Shown here one piece after another: positions 16,389 to 25,607 of a stretch of DNA of 64,000 nt. The translations under genes and the position numbers were made by a program. The stretch comes from Palleronia abyssalis (GTDB taxonomy: Bacteria > Pseudomonadota > Alphaproteobacteria > Rhodobacterales > Rhodobacteraceae). Location of the stretch: positions 1 to 64,000 of the forward strand of contig NZ_ONZF01000009.1 of the NCBI RefSeq assembly GCF_900302445.1, given 5' to 3'. Each line of letters begins with the position of its first letter. The stretch's first letter is position 1. Under the pieces are notes generated by a model. The model saw nothing but the letters and a program-made list of their open reading frames with translations, ran no database searches and had not been told where the DNA came from.

Positions 16389-16408
16389 ACCGGCACCGCG
16401 TGGCCGGT
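16389..16408 (+). terminator. Weak hairpin after P450 gene
   Basis: ACCGGC at 16389-16394 pairs with GCCGGT at 16403-16408 just after the P450 stop and is followed by CCTTGATTAT. The stem is short, so the terminator call is tentative. Confidence 0.4.
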
Positions 16409-16431
16409 CCTTGATTATCATAATACCGATT

Positions 16432-16455
16432 ACAGGCTTTGAAGATATAGCCTGT
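16432..16455 (-). terminator. Hairpin after alpha/beta hydrolase gene
   Basis: ACAGGCT (16432-16438) and AGCCTGT (16449-16455) are perfect seven-base arms around a ten-base loop. On the minus strand the hairpin directly follows the hydrolase stop, overlapping it by one base. It faces the P450 hairpin, giving a two-sided boundary between convergent genes. Confidence 0.5.
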
Positions 16456-17249
16456 CACTGGCCGGATCGATCGGCCTCCGGTTCCAGGAACGCGCGGATC
16501 TCGGCGGCAACGGCGTCGGCCGTTTCGATGTGCAGCATGTGCGGCGCGCCGTCGATCACCTTCAGCCGTGCGCCCGGAATGGTATCCGACAACGCTTCCA
16601 TCGCGGCGCGCGGGGTTGCCGGATCGGCCCCGCCGGCAAGGCAGAGCGCGGGGCACGTGACCCCGCCAAGCCGGTCGCGCAGATCGAAGCGAGAGATCGT
16701 CTGCCACGCGGCCGCATAGTTTTTCGGATCATCCGCCATAAGCCGCTGGCGCACGGTCCGCGCCGGGGCGGTGTCGCGGAAGCTGTCGGTGAACCATCGG
16801 GCCATCGTGGTCTCGACAATTGCTTCCATCCCGCCTTCCAGCGCGGGGGTGCCGCGTGCGGCCAGGCTGGGGCGGTTCTGTTCCAAGATGCCGGGCGGAC
16901 AGGCACAGCAGATCAGGGCAGCGACCTGTTCGGGATGGTTGACCGCCAGCGCTTGGGCGACCATCCCGCCGAACGAGACACCGATCACCGGCACCGGCAC
17001 CGGCACCGGCACCGGCCCAAGGTCGAGATCTGCCAACAGGTTCAAGACCAGCGCGGCGTCGTCCTCCACAGTCTGATCCGCGTGGCGGTCCGGCGACGCA
17101 CCGTGTCCGGCCAGATCGACGCAGACCAGTTGATAGCTGCCGGTCAGGCGTTCGGACAGTTCGGCCCAGCACGTCCGGTCCAGCCCGATGGGATGAAGAC
17201 AGACCAGCGGGGCGCCCTGCCCCATTCGTTCATATGCCAGGACCGTCAT
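16455..17249 (-). CDS. Alpha/beta hydrolase with in-frame hexanucleotide repeat
   Basis: A 264-residue alpha/beta-hydrolase-fold protein similar in layout to 3-oxoadipate enol-lactonase (PcaD) and related esterases. It has an HG-like oxyanion region in LVCLHPIGLDRTCW, the nucleophile elbow GVSFGG, an acid in GGADPATP and the catalytic His in GAPHMLH. Just before the elbow the strand reads PVPVPVPVPVIGVSFGG because five exact CACCGG repeats (16986-17015) encode alternating Val-Pro. Prolines in that buried beta strand are very odd and could impair the fold or mark a length-variable allele. It starts 12 bases after the TRAP dctM stop, so it is the last gene of TRAP operon 2. Confidence 0.85.
   Translation of the reverse strand: MTVLAYERMGQGAPLVCLHPIGLDRTCWAELSERLTGSYQLVCVDLAGHGASPDRHADQTVEDDAALVLNLLADLDLGPVPVPVPVPVIGVSFGGMVAQALAVNHPEQVAALICCACPPGILEQNRPSLAARGTPALEGGMEAIVETTMARWFTDSFRDTAPARTVRQRLMADDPKNYAAAWQTISRFDLRDRLGGVTCPALCLAGGADPATPRAAMEALSDTIPGARLKVIDGAPHMLHIETADAVAAEIRAFLEPEADRSGQ
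16986..17015. repeat. Five perfect tandem CACCGG hexamers inside hydrolase gene
   Basis: The hexamer CACCGG repeats five times without error. On the coding (minus) strand each unit encodes one Pro-Val dipeptide, so copy-number change keeps the frame and only lengthens or shortens the strand before the catalytic Ser elbow. Confidence 0.9.
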
Positions 17250-17260
17250 CGCACCCACCT

Positions 17261-18571
17261 TCAGTTCATGGCCGTGGGCAGCCAGGTTGCAATGCCCGGA
17301 ACCGCCACGACCACCGCCATCAGGACGATGAAGACGCCGACGAACGGCCACGCGGCCCGGTAGATGGGGCCCAGGCCGATCTCCGGGGCCGTCGCCTTGA
17401 ACGCGAACATCGTATAGCCGAAGGGCGGCGTGATCCCTCCGACCGACAGGTTCAGAAGCACCAGCAACCAGAACCAGATCGGATCGAAGCCAGCCGCCTC
17501 GACCAGGGGTTTGTAGATGGGGACCAGGATCAGCATCAGAGCGATCTGGTCGATGAACATGCACAGCACGAAGACGATGGCCAGAAGCAGCGTCAGCAGC
17601 ACGCAAGGATTGTCGGCCAGCGCCCCGCCCCAGTCGATCAGCCCCCGAGTCGCGCCGGTCAGCCCCAGCATCTGCCCGAACAGGTTTGAACTTGCGACGA
17701 TGACCATGATCATCGCGGTGATCAGCATCGCGCTGGACACGCTTTCCCGAATCATCCGCAGAGAGAACCTGCCATAGATCGCCGCGACCAGCACCGATCC
17801 CAGAACGCCCGAGGCGGCGGCCTCGGACGGGGTGGCGACGCCCAGCAGGATCAGGCCCATGACCGCGAAGATGATGATCGAGAACGGCAACAGCAGCCCG
17901 ATGGAGCGCACGATCTCTCGCCATCCGCGCCGCGCCGTGTCGGGAACCTCTGGCGCCGATTTTTCCCGGCGGGAGACGCGCAGGGCGATATACAGCAGGA
18001 TCAGAACGGCGGCGACCAGCCCCGGCCCCACACCCGCGATCAGCAAACGCCCGACCGACACGTCGGCCAGCGTGGCGATCACGACGATCAGGACCGAGGG
18101 CGGGATGATCGGCGCCAAGGACGCCCCCGCCAGGATCGTGCCGATGGACAGCCCCCGGTCATAGCCGCGGTCGATCATCGTCGGGTACAGCGACCGCCCC
18201 AGCATCGCCGCGACCGCCATCGCGGCCCCCGAAAGCGCGCCGAAGATGACCGAGATTGCGACCGTCAGCACGTATTGCCGCCCCGGCACGCGCCCGATCA
18301 GCCCGTCCATCGCGCGAAACAGGTTCTCGACCGAGCCCGAGCGCGTCAGGATCTCGCCCATCAGGATGAACAGCGGAATCGCGGAAAGGCTGGCGATATT
18401 GGCACTGTCGAAGATCGAGTTGGCGACGAGGATCAGGCCCCGCTCGCCCAGCAGCATCAGCACCGTGCCCAGATTGACCAAAAGGAACGACACGAACAGC
18501 GGCGGGCCGCTGAGGAACAGGACCAGCAACACGCTGAGGCTGACCGACAGGAAGACGTACCATTCGATCAC
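17261..18571 (-). CDS. dctM: TRAP transporter large permease DctM (system 2)
   Basis: A 436-residue DctM-family permease with many hydrophobic helices and the conserved stretches AIPLFILMGEILTRSGS, FGALSGAAMAVAAMLG and PIIPPSVLIVVIATLADVS. A GTG at 18571 is taken as the start because it overlaps the dctQ stop as GTGA; the open frame extends further upstream only as out-of-frame dctQ sequence. It forms the second P-Q-M TRAP system of the window, only 5 kb from the first. The two DctM proteins are clearly different, so the substrates probably differ too. Confidence 0.94.
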   Translation of the reverse strand: MIEWYVFLSVSLSVLLVLFLSGPPLFVSFLLVNLGTVLMLLGERGLILVANSIFDSANIASLSAIPLFILMGEILTRSGSVENLFRAMDGLIGRVPGRQYVLTVAISVIFGALSGAAMAVAAMLGRSLYPTMIDRGYDRGLSIGTILAGASLAPIIPPSVLIVVIATLADVSVGRLLIAGVGPGLVAAVLILLYIALRVSRREKSAPEVPDTARRGWREIVRSIGLLLPFSIIIFAVMGLILLGVATPSEAAASGVLGSVLVAAIYGRFSLRMIRESVSSAMLITAMIMVIVASSNLFGQMLGLTGATRGLIDWGGALADNPCVLLTLLLAIVFVLCMFIDQIALMLILVPIYKPLVEAAGFDPIWFWLLVLLNLSVGGITPPFGYTMFAFKATAPEIGLGPIYRAAWPFVGVFIVLMAVVVAVPGIATWLPTAMN

Positions 18572-19065
18572 GGTGCGGCGCCCGTTTCGCCCGCGGCCTG
18601 CCGCAGGAAGTGCAGGCTTGCGCCCAGAAAGCCGTAGGTGATCCAGGCCGAAATCCAGATCTTCGGGATCGGCGTGATGCGGGTCAGCATCTCGCTCCGC
18701 GCGACCTGAGAGATATTGCCATCCAGAAGAACCCACCCGACATAGAGGCAGACGATCCCGGCCACGCCCGCGATGACCCGGGTGACGGTCCTGCGGACGC
18801 CCCCGCGTAGCACGTCCGTCAGGATCGAGATCGAGATATGCCCTCCCTGCCGGGTCACTTCCGGCAGGGCAAGGAACGTGCCGATGCACAGCGCATAGGC
18901 CACCACCTCGTTCGACCACGAGGTCGGCGCCGCGAAGAAGTATCGCGACACCGTCTCGAAGCTGTAGGCCCCGACGATGACCAGAAGGCAGATCTGCGCC
19001 AAACCGAAGCCGGCGCGGGTGACGGCATCATGCGCGGACGCAAGGCGCGACAGGGCTGGCGTCAC
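18568..19065 (-). CDS. dctQ: TRAP transporter small permease DctQ (system 2)
   Basis: A 165-residue four-helix DctQ protein with the conserved SRYFFAAPTSWSNEVV region after helix one and EVTRQGGHISISIL between helices two and three. It sits 10 bases after the dctP stop and overlaps dctM by GTGA. It is the membrane partner linking receptor and large permease of TRAP system 2. Confidence 0.88.
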   Translation of the reverse strand: MTPALSRLASAHDAVTRAGFGLAQICLLVIVGAYSFETVSRYFFAAPTSWSNEVVAYALCIGTFLALPEVTRQGGHISISILTDVLRGGVRRTVTRVIAGVAGIVCLYVGWVLLDGNISQVARSEMLTRITPIPKIWISAWITYGFLGASLHFLRQAAGETGAAP

Positions 19066-19075
19066 CCGGACCCCC

Positions 19076-20056
19076 TCAGTCCGTCAGGCCGGCATCGCGC
19101 GCGGCGCTGCGGATCTCGGCCGACAGCTCTTCCCCGCAGCATTCGGCCGCCAGTGCCCAGACACCGTCGTAATAGGCCTGTTCGACCGCCTCGAACTGCG
19201 CCTCTGGCAGCTCGGTCACTTCGACGCCTTCTGCGGCCATCGCCTCCAGATCCGCGTCAATCACCTCGTCGCCGATGCGGATTGTGTCACTTTCGGTTTT
19301 CTGCGCGGCCTCCATCACGGCGGTCTTCTGCTCGTCCGTCAGCCCGTTCCAGGTATCGAGGTTCATCGCGATGTAGGAGACCAGCTGCCCGAAAGTCGGC
19401 TCGGTGCGATAGGGCGCGACCTCGTAATGCTTGGTGGCGCGATAGACCGATTGCGGCGCGCAGGCGCCATCGACGACGCCGCGTTCGATCCCGGCATAGA
19501 CCTCGCCCATGGGCGTGTTGACCGCCGCGCCGCCCAACGCCTCGATCACCGGCACATAGGTCGACACACCGCGCAGCTTGCGGCCCTGCCATTCTCCGCC
19601 GTCCAGCGGCTCGCTCAGATAGCAGTGATACCCCGCCGAGCCCACGGCGACGTTCGCCAGAAGCTTCAGGTTATGTTCGTCCTGGAAATACGTGTCGATC
19701 ATGTCGAACACGCCCGAGGACCGGATCTTTTCCGGCTCGGGCGTCATCGCGTTCGCCACCACCGTCAGCGCCTTCGAGTGATAGGCGGGATAGGTATAGA
19801 TGATGTCGAAGACGCCCATGCTGGTGGGCGTGATCTGTTCGAACGGCGGAACGCTTTCGGGGCCGTTGATTGTGACCGAAAGGCCGGTGTCCTTGGCCTC
19901 GAGGTTCTCCTTGAAGCGGGCGCCGGGCATCCACGCCATCTCGTTGGTTTCGGGCCAGCTGACGATCATGCGCAGATCCTGCGCCATCGACGGGGCGGCC
20001 ACGCAGGTAGAGACTGCCGCCGCGACGAGACTGGCGGCCAGTGTGGTCGTTTTCAT
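19076..20056 (-). CDS. dctP: TRAP transporter substrate-binding protein DctP (system 2)
   Basis: A 326-residue periplasmic receptor with a signal peptide (AASLVAAAVSTCVAAPSMAQ). The DctP core includes WQGRKLRGVSTYVPVIEALGG, holding the carboxylate-clamping Arg, and GEVYAGIERGVVDG. The start at 20056 is chosen for its AAGGGAGG upstream and the signal peptide beginning MKTTT; the frame stays open to 20137 without a ribosome site. It heads the P-Q-M-hydrolase operon and is divergent from the flavin reductase across a 381-base regulatory gap. Confidence 0.92.
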   Translation of the reverse strand: MKTTTLAASLVAAAVSTCVAAPSMAQDLRMIVSWPETNEMAWMPGARFKENLEAKDTGLSVTINGPESVPPFEQITPTSMGVFDIIYTYPAYHSKALTVVANAMTPEPEKIRSSGVFDMIDTYFQDEHNLKLLANVAVGSAGYHCYLSEPLDGGEWQGRKLRGVSTYVPVIEALGGAAVNTPMGEVYAGIERGVVDGACAPQSVYRATKHYEVAPYRTEPTFGQLVSYIAMNLDTWNGLTDEQKTAVMEAAQKTESDTIRIGDEVIDADLEAMAAEGVEVTELPEAQFEAVEQAYYDGVWALAAECCGEELSAEIRSAARDAGLTD

Positions 20057-20138
20057 TCTTTCCTCCCTTGATCGGCGGATCCTGTCCGCCCGGCAGCCCG
20101 GGGCGTTGAGATTCTGAGGTGCTGCTGGGAGGAGCATC

Positions 20139-20284
20139 CCCCATATGGGGAAAGCCCGTCAATTCGCGCGCCACGGCGCGGATCCGACAGCGCCGGCCCG
20201 TACTGGACGGCTGGGCCACAGAGATCCGGCTTAGGCGGGGCGCATGTAGGTAATTGATTTATATGCTAATTACATGATTTAGCA
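20139..20284. promoter_or_regulatory. Dyads in the divergent TRAP 2 / flavin reductase promoter region
   Basis: The 381-base gap (20057-20437) contains a perfect palindrome CCCCATATGGGG at 20139-20150. It also has an AT-rich patch with the dyad TGCTAA (20264-20269) and TTAGCA (20279-20284), overlapped by GTAATT/AATTAC arms. The AT-rich patch is the likeliest promoter and operator core for one or both genes. Nothing else coding is visible in the gap. Confidence 0.4.
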
Positions 20285-20437
20285 TCCCGAGCTGTTGGCC
20301 CGTGTGTCGCGCTTTGAAACGACATTGCCGCATCGTTCCGTATTCCGGAAAACAGGTTCTTGCCCGGATACAGCACCTTTCGTCCGTCCCACGGGGCAGG
20401 TCTGATGGCGCCGAACCGAACTGACAGGGAAACCACC

Positions 20438-21049
20438 ATGTTCTTCGAGCCGGCTAACGGGCACGGTCTGCCCCACGATCCGTTTCGCGCCATCGTCGCC
20501 CCGCGGCCTATCGGCTGGGTCTCGACCCTGTCGGACACGGGCCTGGTCAACCTGGCACCCTACAGCTTCTTCAACGCGGTGGCAGGCCGTCCGCCCATGG
20601 TCGCGTTGTCCTCCGAAGGGATCAAGGACAGCATCACGAACATGCGCGACACGGGCGAGTTCGTCGTGAACCTCGCCACGATGGCCCTGGCAAAACAGAT
20701 GAACGAGACGTCGCGCGATTTCGACTCGGACGTGGACGAGTTCGGACCGGCCGGCCTGACGCCCGAGCCGTCGAAGCTGGTCAAGCCGCCGCGGATCGCG
20801 GGCGTGGCCGCCGCATTGGAATGCAAGGTGACGCAGATGGTCGACCTGCCCGATCTGCAAGGCGACAAGGGTCAGCGCCTGATGGCTGTGGGCGAGGTCG
20901 TGGGCATCCATATCGACGACGCCATGCTGACCGACGGCAAGTTCGACATGGTCAAAGCGGGCACCATCGCGCGCTGCGGCTACTGGGACTACCAGGTCAC
21001 GAGAGAGCTATTCGACATGCCCAAACCCGACGTGCCAGGCGCGCACTAA
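20438..21049 (+). CDS. Flavin reductase-like FMN-binding protein
   Basis: A 203-residue protein of the flavin-reductase-like (split-barrel FMN-binding) family. It begins MFFEPANGHGLPHDPFRAIVAPRPIGWVSTL, whose PRPIGWVST segment is the family hallmark at the FMN site, and continues NLAPYSFFNAV and SITNMRDTGEFVVNL. The members reduce free FMN for a partner monooxygenase or are stand-alone FMN proteins. No two-component monooxygenase is adjacent; the P450 and oxidoreductases in the window do not normally need free FMN. The ATG at 20438 is chosen over 20360 because the family motif begins right there. Confidence 0.85.
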   Translation: MFFEPANGHGLPHDPFRAIVAPRPIGWVSTLSDTGLVNLAPYSFFNAVAGRPPMVALSSEGIKDSITNMRDTGEFVVNLATMALAKQMNETSRDFDSDVDEFGPAGLTPEPSKLVKPPRIAGVAAALECKVTQMVDLPDLQGDKGQRLMAVGEVVGIHIDDAMLTDGKFDMVKAGTIARCGYWDYQVTRELFDMPKPDVPGAH

Positions 21050-21055
21050 ACCCGG

Positions 21056-22006
21056 TCACGTCAGGACGCGGACCGGATCGCCGTCCAGCCAGGCGGCGAT
21101 CGCCTCGACCGCGCCGCCGAAATAAACCCGGTACGAGTCTTCGGTGACATACCCGATATGGGGCGTGACCAGCACGTTCGGCAGGTGCAGGAAAGGATGA
21201 TCCGCGGGCAGGGGCTCGGTCGCGAAGACGTCCAGCCCCGCCTGGATCCGGCCGGACCGGAGCGCTGCGATCAGGGCGTTTTCCTCGACGATGGGACCGC
21301 GCGAGGTGTTTACCAGGATCGCGCCCGGCTTCATCTGCTCCAGGCCGTCCGCCCCGATCAGCCCGCCTGTCGCCCTGGACAGGGGCACATGAATGCTGAG
21401 CACATCCGACGTTTCCAGCAGCGTGCCGAGGGTTTCGGCCCGCTTCACCCCGTGGTCTGCCGCGTCGGCATCGGTCAGGCTGCGCGACAGGGCCTGAACG
21501 CGCATGCCGAAGGCCGCGCCGAACCCGGCCATGCGTTTGCCCAGTTTGCCGAACCCCAGAAGGCCCAGCGTCTTCCCGTTCAGCGTCATGCCCAGGCCCG
21601 TCTGCCACGCGCCATTCTTCCGCAGCGCGCGATCCTCCTGCGGGATCCGGCGCGCCAGGGCGATCATCAGCGCGAAGGCCAGTTCGGCCGCGTCCGGCCC
21701 GCCGCTCGACGTGCCGCAGACGGTCACACCCTGTTCGCGGGCCGCATCCAGGTCGATGGACGCGTTGACCATCCCCGTCGTCACCAGAAGCTTCAGATCG
21801 GGCAGGCACCCCAGCATGTCGCGGTCGAAGACGGTCCGCTCGCGCATCGCGACGACGATCTCGACCCCCGCAAGACGGTCGGCCATCGCAGCCCGGTCGC
21901 CGATATAGCGCCGCTCGACCTCGATATCGGCGCGGGCCTCCAGGGCCCGCCAATCGGCCATGTCGCGGGCCACGCCCTGATAATCGTCCAGGATCACGAT
22001 GCGCAT
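21056..22006 (-). CDS. D-2-hydroxyacid dehydrogenase (NAD-dependent)
   Basis: A 316-residue member of the phosphoglycerate/D-2-hydroxyacid dehydrogenase family. The nucleotide motif is GFGKLG in LGLLGFGKLGKRMAGFG, and the catalytic Arg (NTSRGPIV), Glu (DVFATEPLP) and His (VTPHIGY) are all present. It interconverts a 2-keto acid and its D-hydroxy acid in the cytoplasm. It is the last gene of the long Liv/acyl-CoA dehydrogenase operon, five bases after the crotonase gene, and converges on the flavin reductase with six bases between stops. The substrate is likely a product of that operon; it is unlikely to be the serine-pathway enzyme given context. Confidence 0.88.
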   Translation of the reverse strand: MRIVILDDYQGVARDMADWRALEARADIEVERRYIGDRAAMADRLAGVEIVVAMRERTVFDRDMLGCLPDLKLLVTTGMVNASIDLDAAREQGVTVCGTSSGGPDAAELAFALMIALARRIPQEDRALRKNGAWQTGLGMTLNGKTLGLLGFGKLGKRMAGFGAAFGMRVQALSRSLTDADAADHGVKRAETLGTLLETSDVLSIHVPLSRATGGLIGADGLEQMKPGAILVNTSRGPIVEENALIAALRSGRIQAGLDVFATEPLPADHPFLHLPNVLVTPHIGYVTEDSYRVYFGGAVEAIAAWLDGDPVRVLT

Positions 22007-22010
22007 CGGC

Positions 22011-22787
22011 TCAGCGTCCCTTGAATACGGGTTGCCGCTTTTCGACGAAGGCGCGCTGCGCCTCTTTCGCGTCCTCGGTGCGCGAAAGGCCCACGGTCAG
22101 CGATTGTTCGTAGCGATAGGCGTCGCGCACTGGCATCTCCTGCACCGTCCCGAAGGCGCGCTTCGCGAACTGGATCGCAACCGGGCTTTTCGCGGCAATC
22201 TCGCGCGCATAGGTCATGGCTTCGTCCATTAGCTTGTCCACGGGCACGACCGCCTCGATCACGCCAAGGCGATACAGCTCCGACGCCGGATAGCGCCGCC
22301 CGGTGTAATACATCGCACTGCACCGGGACTTGGTGAAATGTTCAAGGATGAATGCCGCCCCGCCCGCAAGGCCCACGTTGACCTCGGGCATCTGGAACCA
22401 CGCATCGTCCGAGGCCAGCATGATGTCCGCCGACAGCATCAGCGCGAAGCCCGCGCCGATGGCCGCACCGTTCACGGCGGCGATCACCGGTTTTTCGCAA
22501 TCGGCGACGGCATGGAAATACTCGCGCGCCAGCCGGTTGTGGCGCACGTAGTCGCCCCGGCTGGCCTCGATCCCCGTCCGTTCGCGAATGTCGGCCCCGG
22601 CCGAGAACGCCTTGCAGCCCGAGCGCAGGATCACCACGCCGACACGCTCGTCGTCGGACAGGGCGTCGAAGATCTCGATCAGCTCTTCGCGCATCCGGCG
22701 GTTTTGGGCGTTGACCGGCGGGCGGTTCATGGTGACGACCGCGATCCGGTCCTCGATCGTGACGTCGTGATACTCAGGCTCGGCCAT
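22011..22787 (-). CDS. Enoyl-CoA hydratase/isomerase family protein
   Basis: A 258-residue crotonase-fold enzyme with the CoA and oxyanion elements CKAFSAGADIRE and AAVNGAAIGAGFALMLSAD, then FQMPEVNVGLAGGA. Of the two glutamates used by classic enoyl-CoA hydratases, the second is present (MPEV) but the first is replaced by Ala (GAGFALML where hydratases read GGGCEL). It may therefore be an isomerase, hydrolase or decarboxylase-type crotonase. It overlaps the upstream short acyl-CoA dehydrogenase gene by 14 bases. It acts after those dehydrogenases on an enoyl-CoA, by inference from order. Confidence 0.87.
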   Translation of the reverse strand: MAEPEYHDVTIEDRIAVVTMNRPPVNAQNRRMREELIEIFDALSDDERVGVVILRSGCKAFSAGADIRERTGIEASRGDYVRHNRLAREYFHAVADCEKPVIAAVNGAAIGAGFALMLSADIMLASDDAWFQMPEVNVGLAGGAAFILEHFTKSRCSAMYYTGRRYPASELYRLGVIEAVVPVDKLMDEAMTYAREIAAKSPVAIQFAKRAFGTVQEMPVRDAYRYEQSLTVGLSRTEDAKEAQRAFVEKRQPVFKGR

Positions 22788-23691
22788 GGCCGGCGGTCTC
22801 CTTCTTGCGGCAGGCCAGACGGGCGGCCCCGATGGCGGCGAACTGCCGTGCGGCTCCCCCGCCGGTCGCGGCCCTCTGGCGGATCGAGATCAGGCGATGG
22901 TGCAGCCCCATGTCCCATGTGAACCCCATCGCCCCATGGGCGTGGATCGCGTTTTCGGCCACGATCGGCCCGTGATCGGCGGCCACGGCCAGCGCGATGC
23001 GGGCCAGGTCGATGGCCTCGGGCGCGTCCTGATCGTGGGCAACGGCGGCCAGGTCGACGGCGGTACGGATGTCCTGAAGGCGCACCCAGTCGTCCGCGGC
23101 GCGGTGGCGCAGGGCCTGATAGCTGCCGAGCTTACGGCCGAACTGCTGCCGTTCGCTCAGGTGGACGACGGCGGCGTCAAGAAGGGCCTCGGCCGCGCCC
23201 AGGATCTCGGCCGCGGTCAGCGTCCAGGCGATGCATCGCAGGTCGATCTGGCGCGTCTCTGCGGTGGCGGGGTCCAGTTGAGCCCAGCCACCATCCCCAA
23301 GCGGGTCCGAGGTCGGTCCGGGTGAAACGGGGCCGAGAAGACTCGTCGCACCCTCTTCCGGCAAAAGCACCGCGACCGGATCGCCATTCAAAGGCGCATG
23401 TATGCCGCCGCCTTCGTCTTGGATGGCCAGAACGGCCCGCAGCGTTTCGGGCTTTCCGGCCTGCCCCGTCAGGGTGGCATGGCACAGCGTTGCGGCAACG
23501 GGAAAGCCAATTCCGGCCCGGGCCGCTTCGCGCGCGACGATGGCCGCCGACACCAGCGTCAGGTCGCCGCCGACCGGGCCGATCAGGCCCAGATCACCCA
23601 GCGCCGCGGCCCCTGCCCCGGCGTCCAGCGCGCGCCGGACCGAGTCCGTTAGCATGGTGTCGAATTCGTCCTCGTGGAACCCGATCGTCAT
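22774..23691 (-). CDS. Acyl-CoA dehydrogenase, short subunit
   Basis: A 305-residue acyl-CoA dehydrogenase-like protein, shorter than the usual 380. The N-terminal domain is compressed, the middle beta domain is degenerate, and the C-terminal helical domain is intact (SERQQFGRKLGSYQALRHRAAD, then HAHGAMGFTWDMGLHHRL with the FAD-binding GxxG pattern). Its start overlaps the stop of the longer dehydrogenase by ATGA. Such long-short pairs form alpha2-beta2 heterotetramers in steroid and side-chain catabolism, with active-site parts shared between subunits; I infer the same here. It may dehydrogenate a bulky acyl-CoA. Confidence 0.85.
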   Translation of the reverse strand: MTIGFHEDEFDTMLTDSVRRALDAGAGAAALGDLGLIGPVGGDLTLVSAAIVAREAARAGIGFPVAATLCHATLTGQAGKPETLRAVLAIQDEGGGIHAPLNGDPVAVLLPEEGATSLLGPVSPGPTSDPLGDGGWAQLDPATAETRQIDLRCIAWTLTAAEILGAAEALLDAAVVHLSERQQFGRKLGSYQALRHRAADDWVRLQDIRTAVDLAAVAHDQDAPEAIDLARIALAVAADHGPIVAENAIHAHGAMGFTWDMGLHHRLISIRQRAATGGGAARQFAAIGAARLACRKKETAGHGRA

Positions 23692-24842
23692 GCCCGGTCC
23701 CCCCTCGGCTGGCGCGGCAGGTTCAGAATGCGGTCGGCGATGATGGTCCGCTGCACCTCGGACGCGCCGGCATAGACCGTCTCGGCCTGCGCTTGCAGGT
23801 AGGCGTGGCGCAGGTCGGCCCAGTCGGGATCGGCATAGAACGACACGCCGGCCATCTCCTGCGCCGCGCGCAGCATGTCCATGTGAAGTTCGGACCACGC
23901 GATCTTCTGCAGGCTGGCCTCGGCGCCGATGGCCTGGCCGGCCGCGACCCGGCTGACGATGCGCAGGTTGTGGCCGCGCAGAACCTCGAGCGCGGCATGC
24001 AGCCGTCCGATCCGTTCCGGATCGGCGCGATCCTGAAGACGGTCGATCATCAGGTCGAGTTCGGCGGCGAAGCGGGCCTGCCGGTAAAGCCGCGTCGTTC
24101 CACGCTCGAACGCCAGCACGCCCTGGGCGACGCCCCACCCCTCGTTCACGGGGCCCAGACGTTGCGCATCGGGGACGCGCACGTCGTCCAGGAACAGTTC
24201 GTTGAACGTATGCTTGCCGGTGATCTGGCGGATGGGACGGCAGGTCAGACCCTCGGCGTCCATTGGCACCAGGAACAGCGTCAGGCCCTTGTGCTTGGGC
24301 GCGTCTGGATCGGTGCGGGCGATCAGGATGCACCAGTCAGCATATTGGGCATAGCTGGTCCAGACCTTCTGTCCGCTCAGACGCCAGCCATCGCCATCCC
24401 GCACGGCGCGGGTAGCTACGGCCGCCAGATCCGATCCTGCCTGCGGTTCGGAAAAGCCCTGACACCAGATCTCGTCGCACGCGACGATCCGGGGGATAAA
24501 CCGGTGCTTCTGATCCTCGGTGCCGCGGGCAAGTATGATGGGGCCGACCAGTTCGCGCCCGATATTGTTCGCGCCTTCGGGCGCCATGGCCGATCCGAGC
24601 TCGACCATGGCAAGGTAATGCTCGGTGATGCCAAGGCCCTGCCCGCCGTAGGCTTCGGGCCAGTGAAGACCGGCGAACCCCGCCTGCGCCAACGCGCGTT
24701 CCCACGCGACCTCGGTCGCGAAGGCCGTAGCTTCATCGTGGGCAGCGGCGGCGGCGCTGCGGTGGTCGGCCAAGGCTTGCGGCAGCCATGCGCGCAGGCG
24801 TTCCCGGAACGCGATCTGGTCGGTGCCAAGCTCGATCTTCAT
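23688..24842 (-). CDS. Acyl-CoA dehydrogenase, long subunit
   Basis: A 384-residue acyl-CoA dehydrogenase with all three domains: the substrate and FAD strand CQGFSEPQAGSDLA, the beta-domain segment DGWRLSGQKVWTSYAQYADW and the C-terminal AETVYAGASEVQRTIIADRIL. It oxidises an acyl-CoA to the 2-enoyl-CoA and passes electrons to ETF. It is coupled to the short dehydrogenase by ATGA and lies three bases after livF. Being within a Liv transporter operon, it probably acts on the imported acid after CoA activation. The ligase for this operon is not inside it, so the ligase at 5085 or one elsewhere must serve. Confidence 0.92.
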   Translation of the reverse strand: MKIELGTDQIAFRERLRAWLPQALADHRSAAAAAHDEATAFATEVAWERALAQAGFAGLHWPEAYGGQGLGITEHYLAMVELGSAMAPEGANNIGRELVGPIILARGTEDQKHRFIPRIVACDEIWCQGFSEPQAGSDLAAVATRAVRDGDGWRLSGQKVWTSYAQYADWCILIARTDPDAPKHKGLTLFLVPMDAEGLTCRPIRQITGKHTFNELFLDDVRVPDAQRLGPVNEGWGVAQGVLAFERGTTRLYRQARFAAELDLMIDRLQDRADPERIGRLHAALEVLRGHNLRIVSRVAAGQAIGAEASLQKIAWSELHMDMLRAAQEMAGVSFYADPDWADLRHAYLQAQAETVYAGASEVQRTIIADRILNLPRQPRGDRA

Positions 24843-24845
24843 CGT

Positions 24846-25603
<758 letters not shown>

Positions 25604-25607
<4 letters not shown>

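Noticed and set aside
16986-17015. Tandem CACCGG units as a possible CRISPR or protein-binding array
   Set aside because: The units are six bases, contiguous and without spacers, and lie inside a coding frame; they are a simple coding microsatellite.
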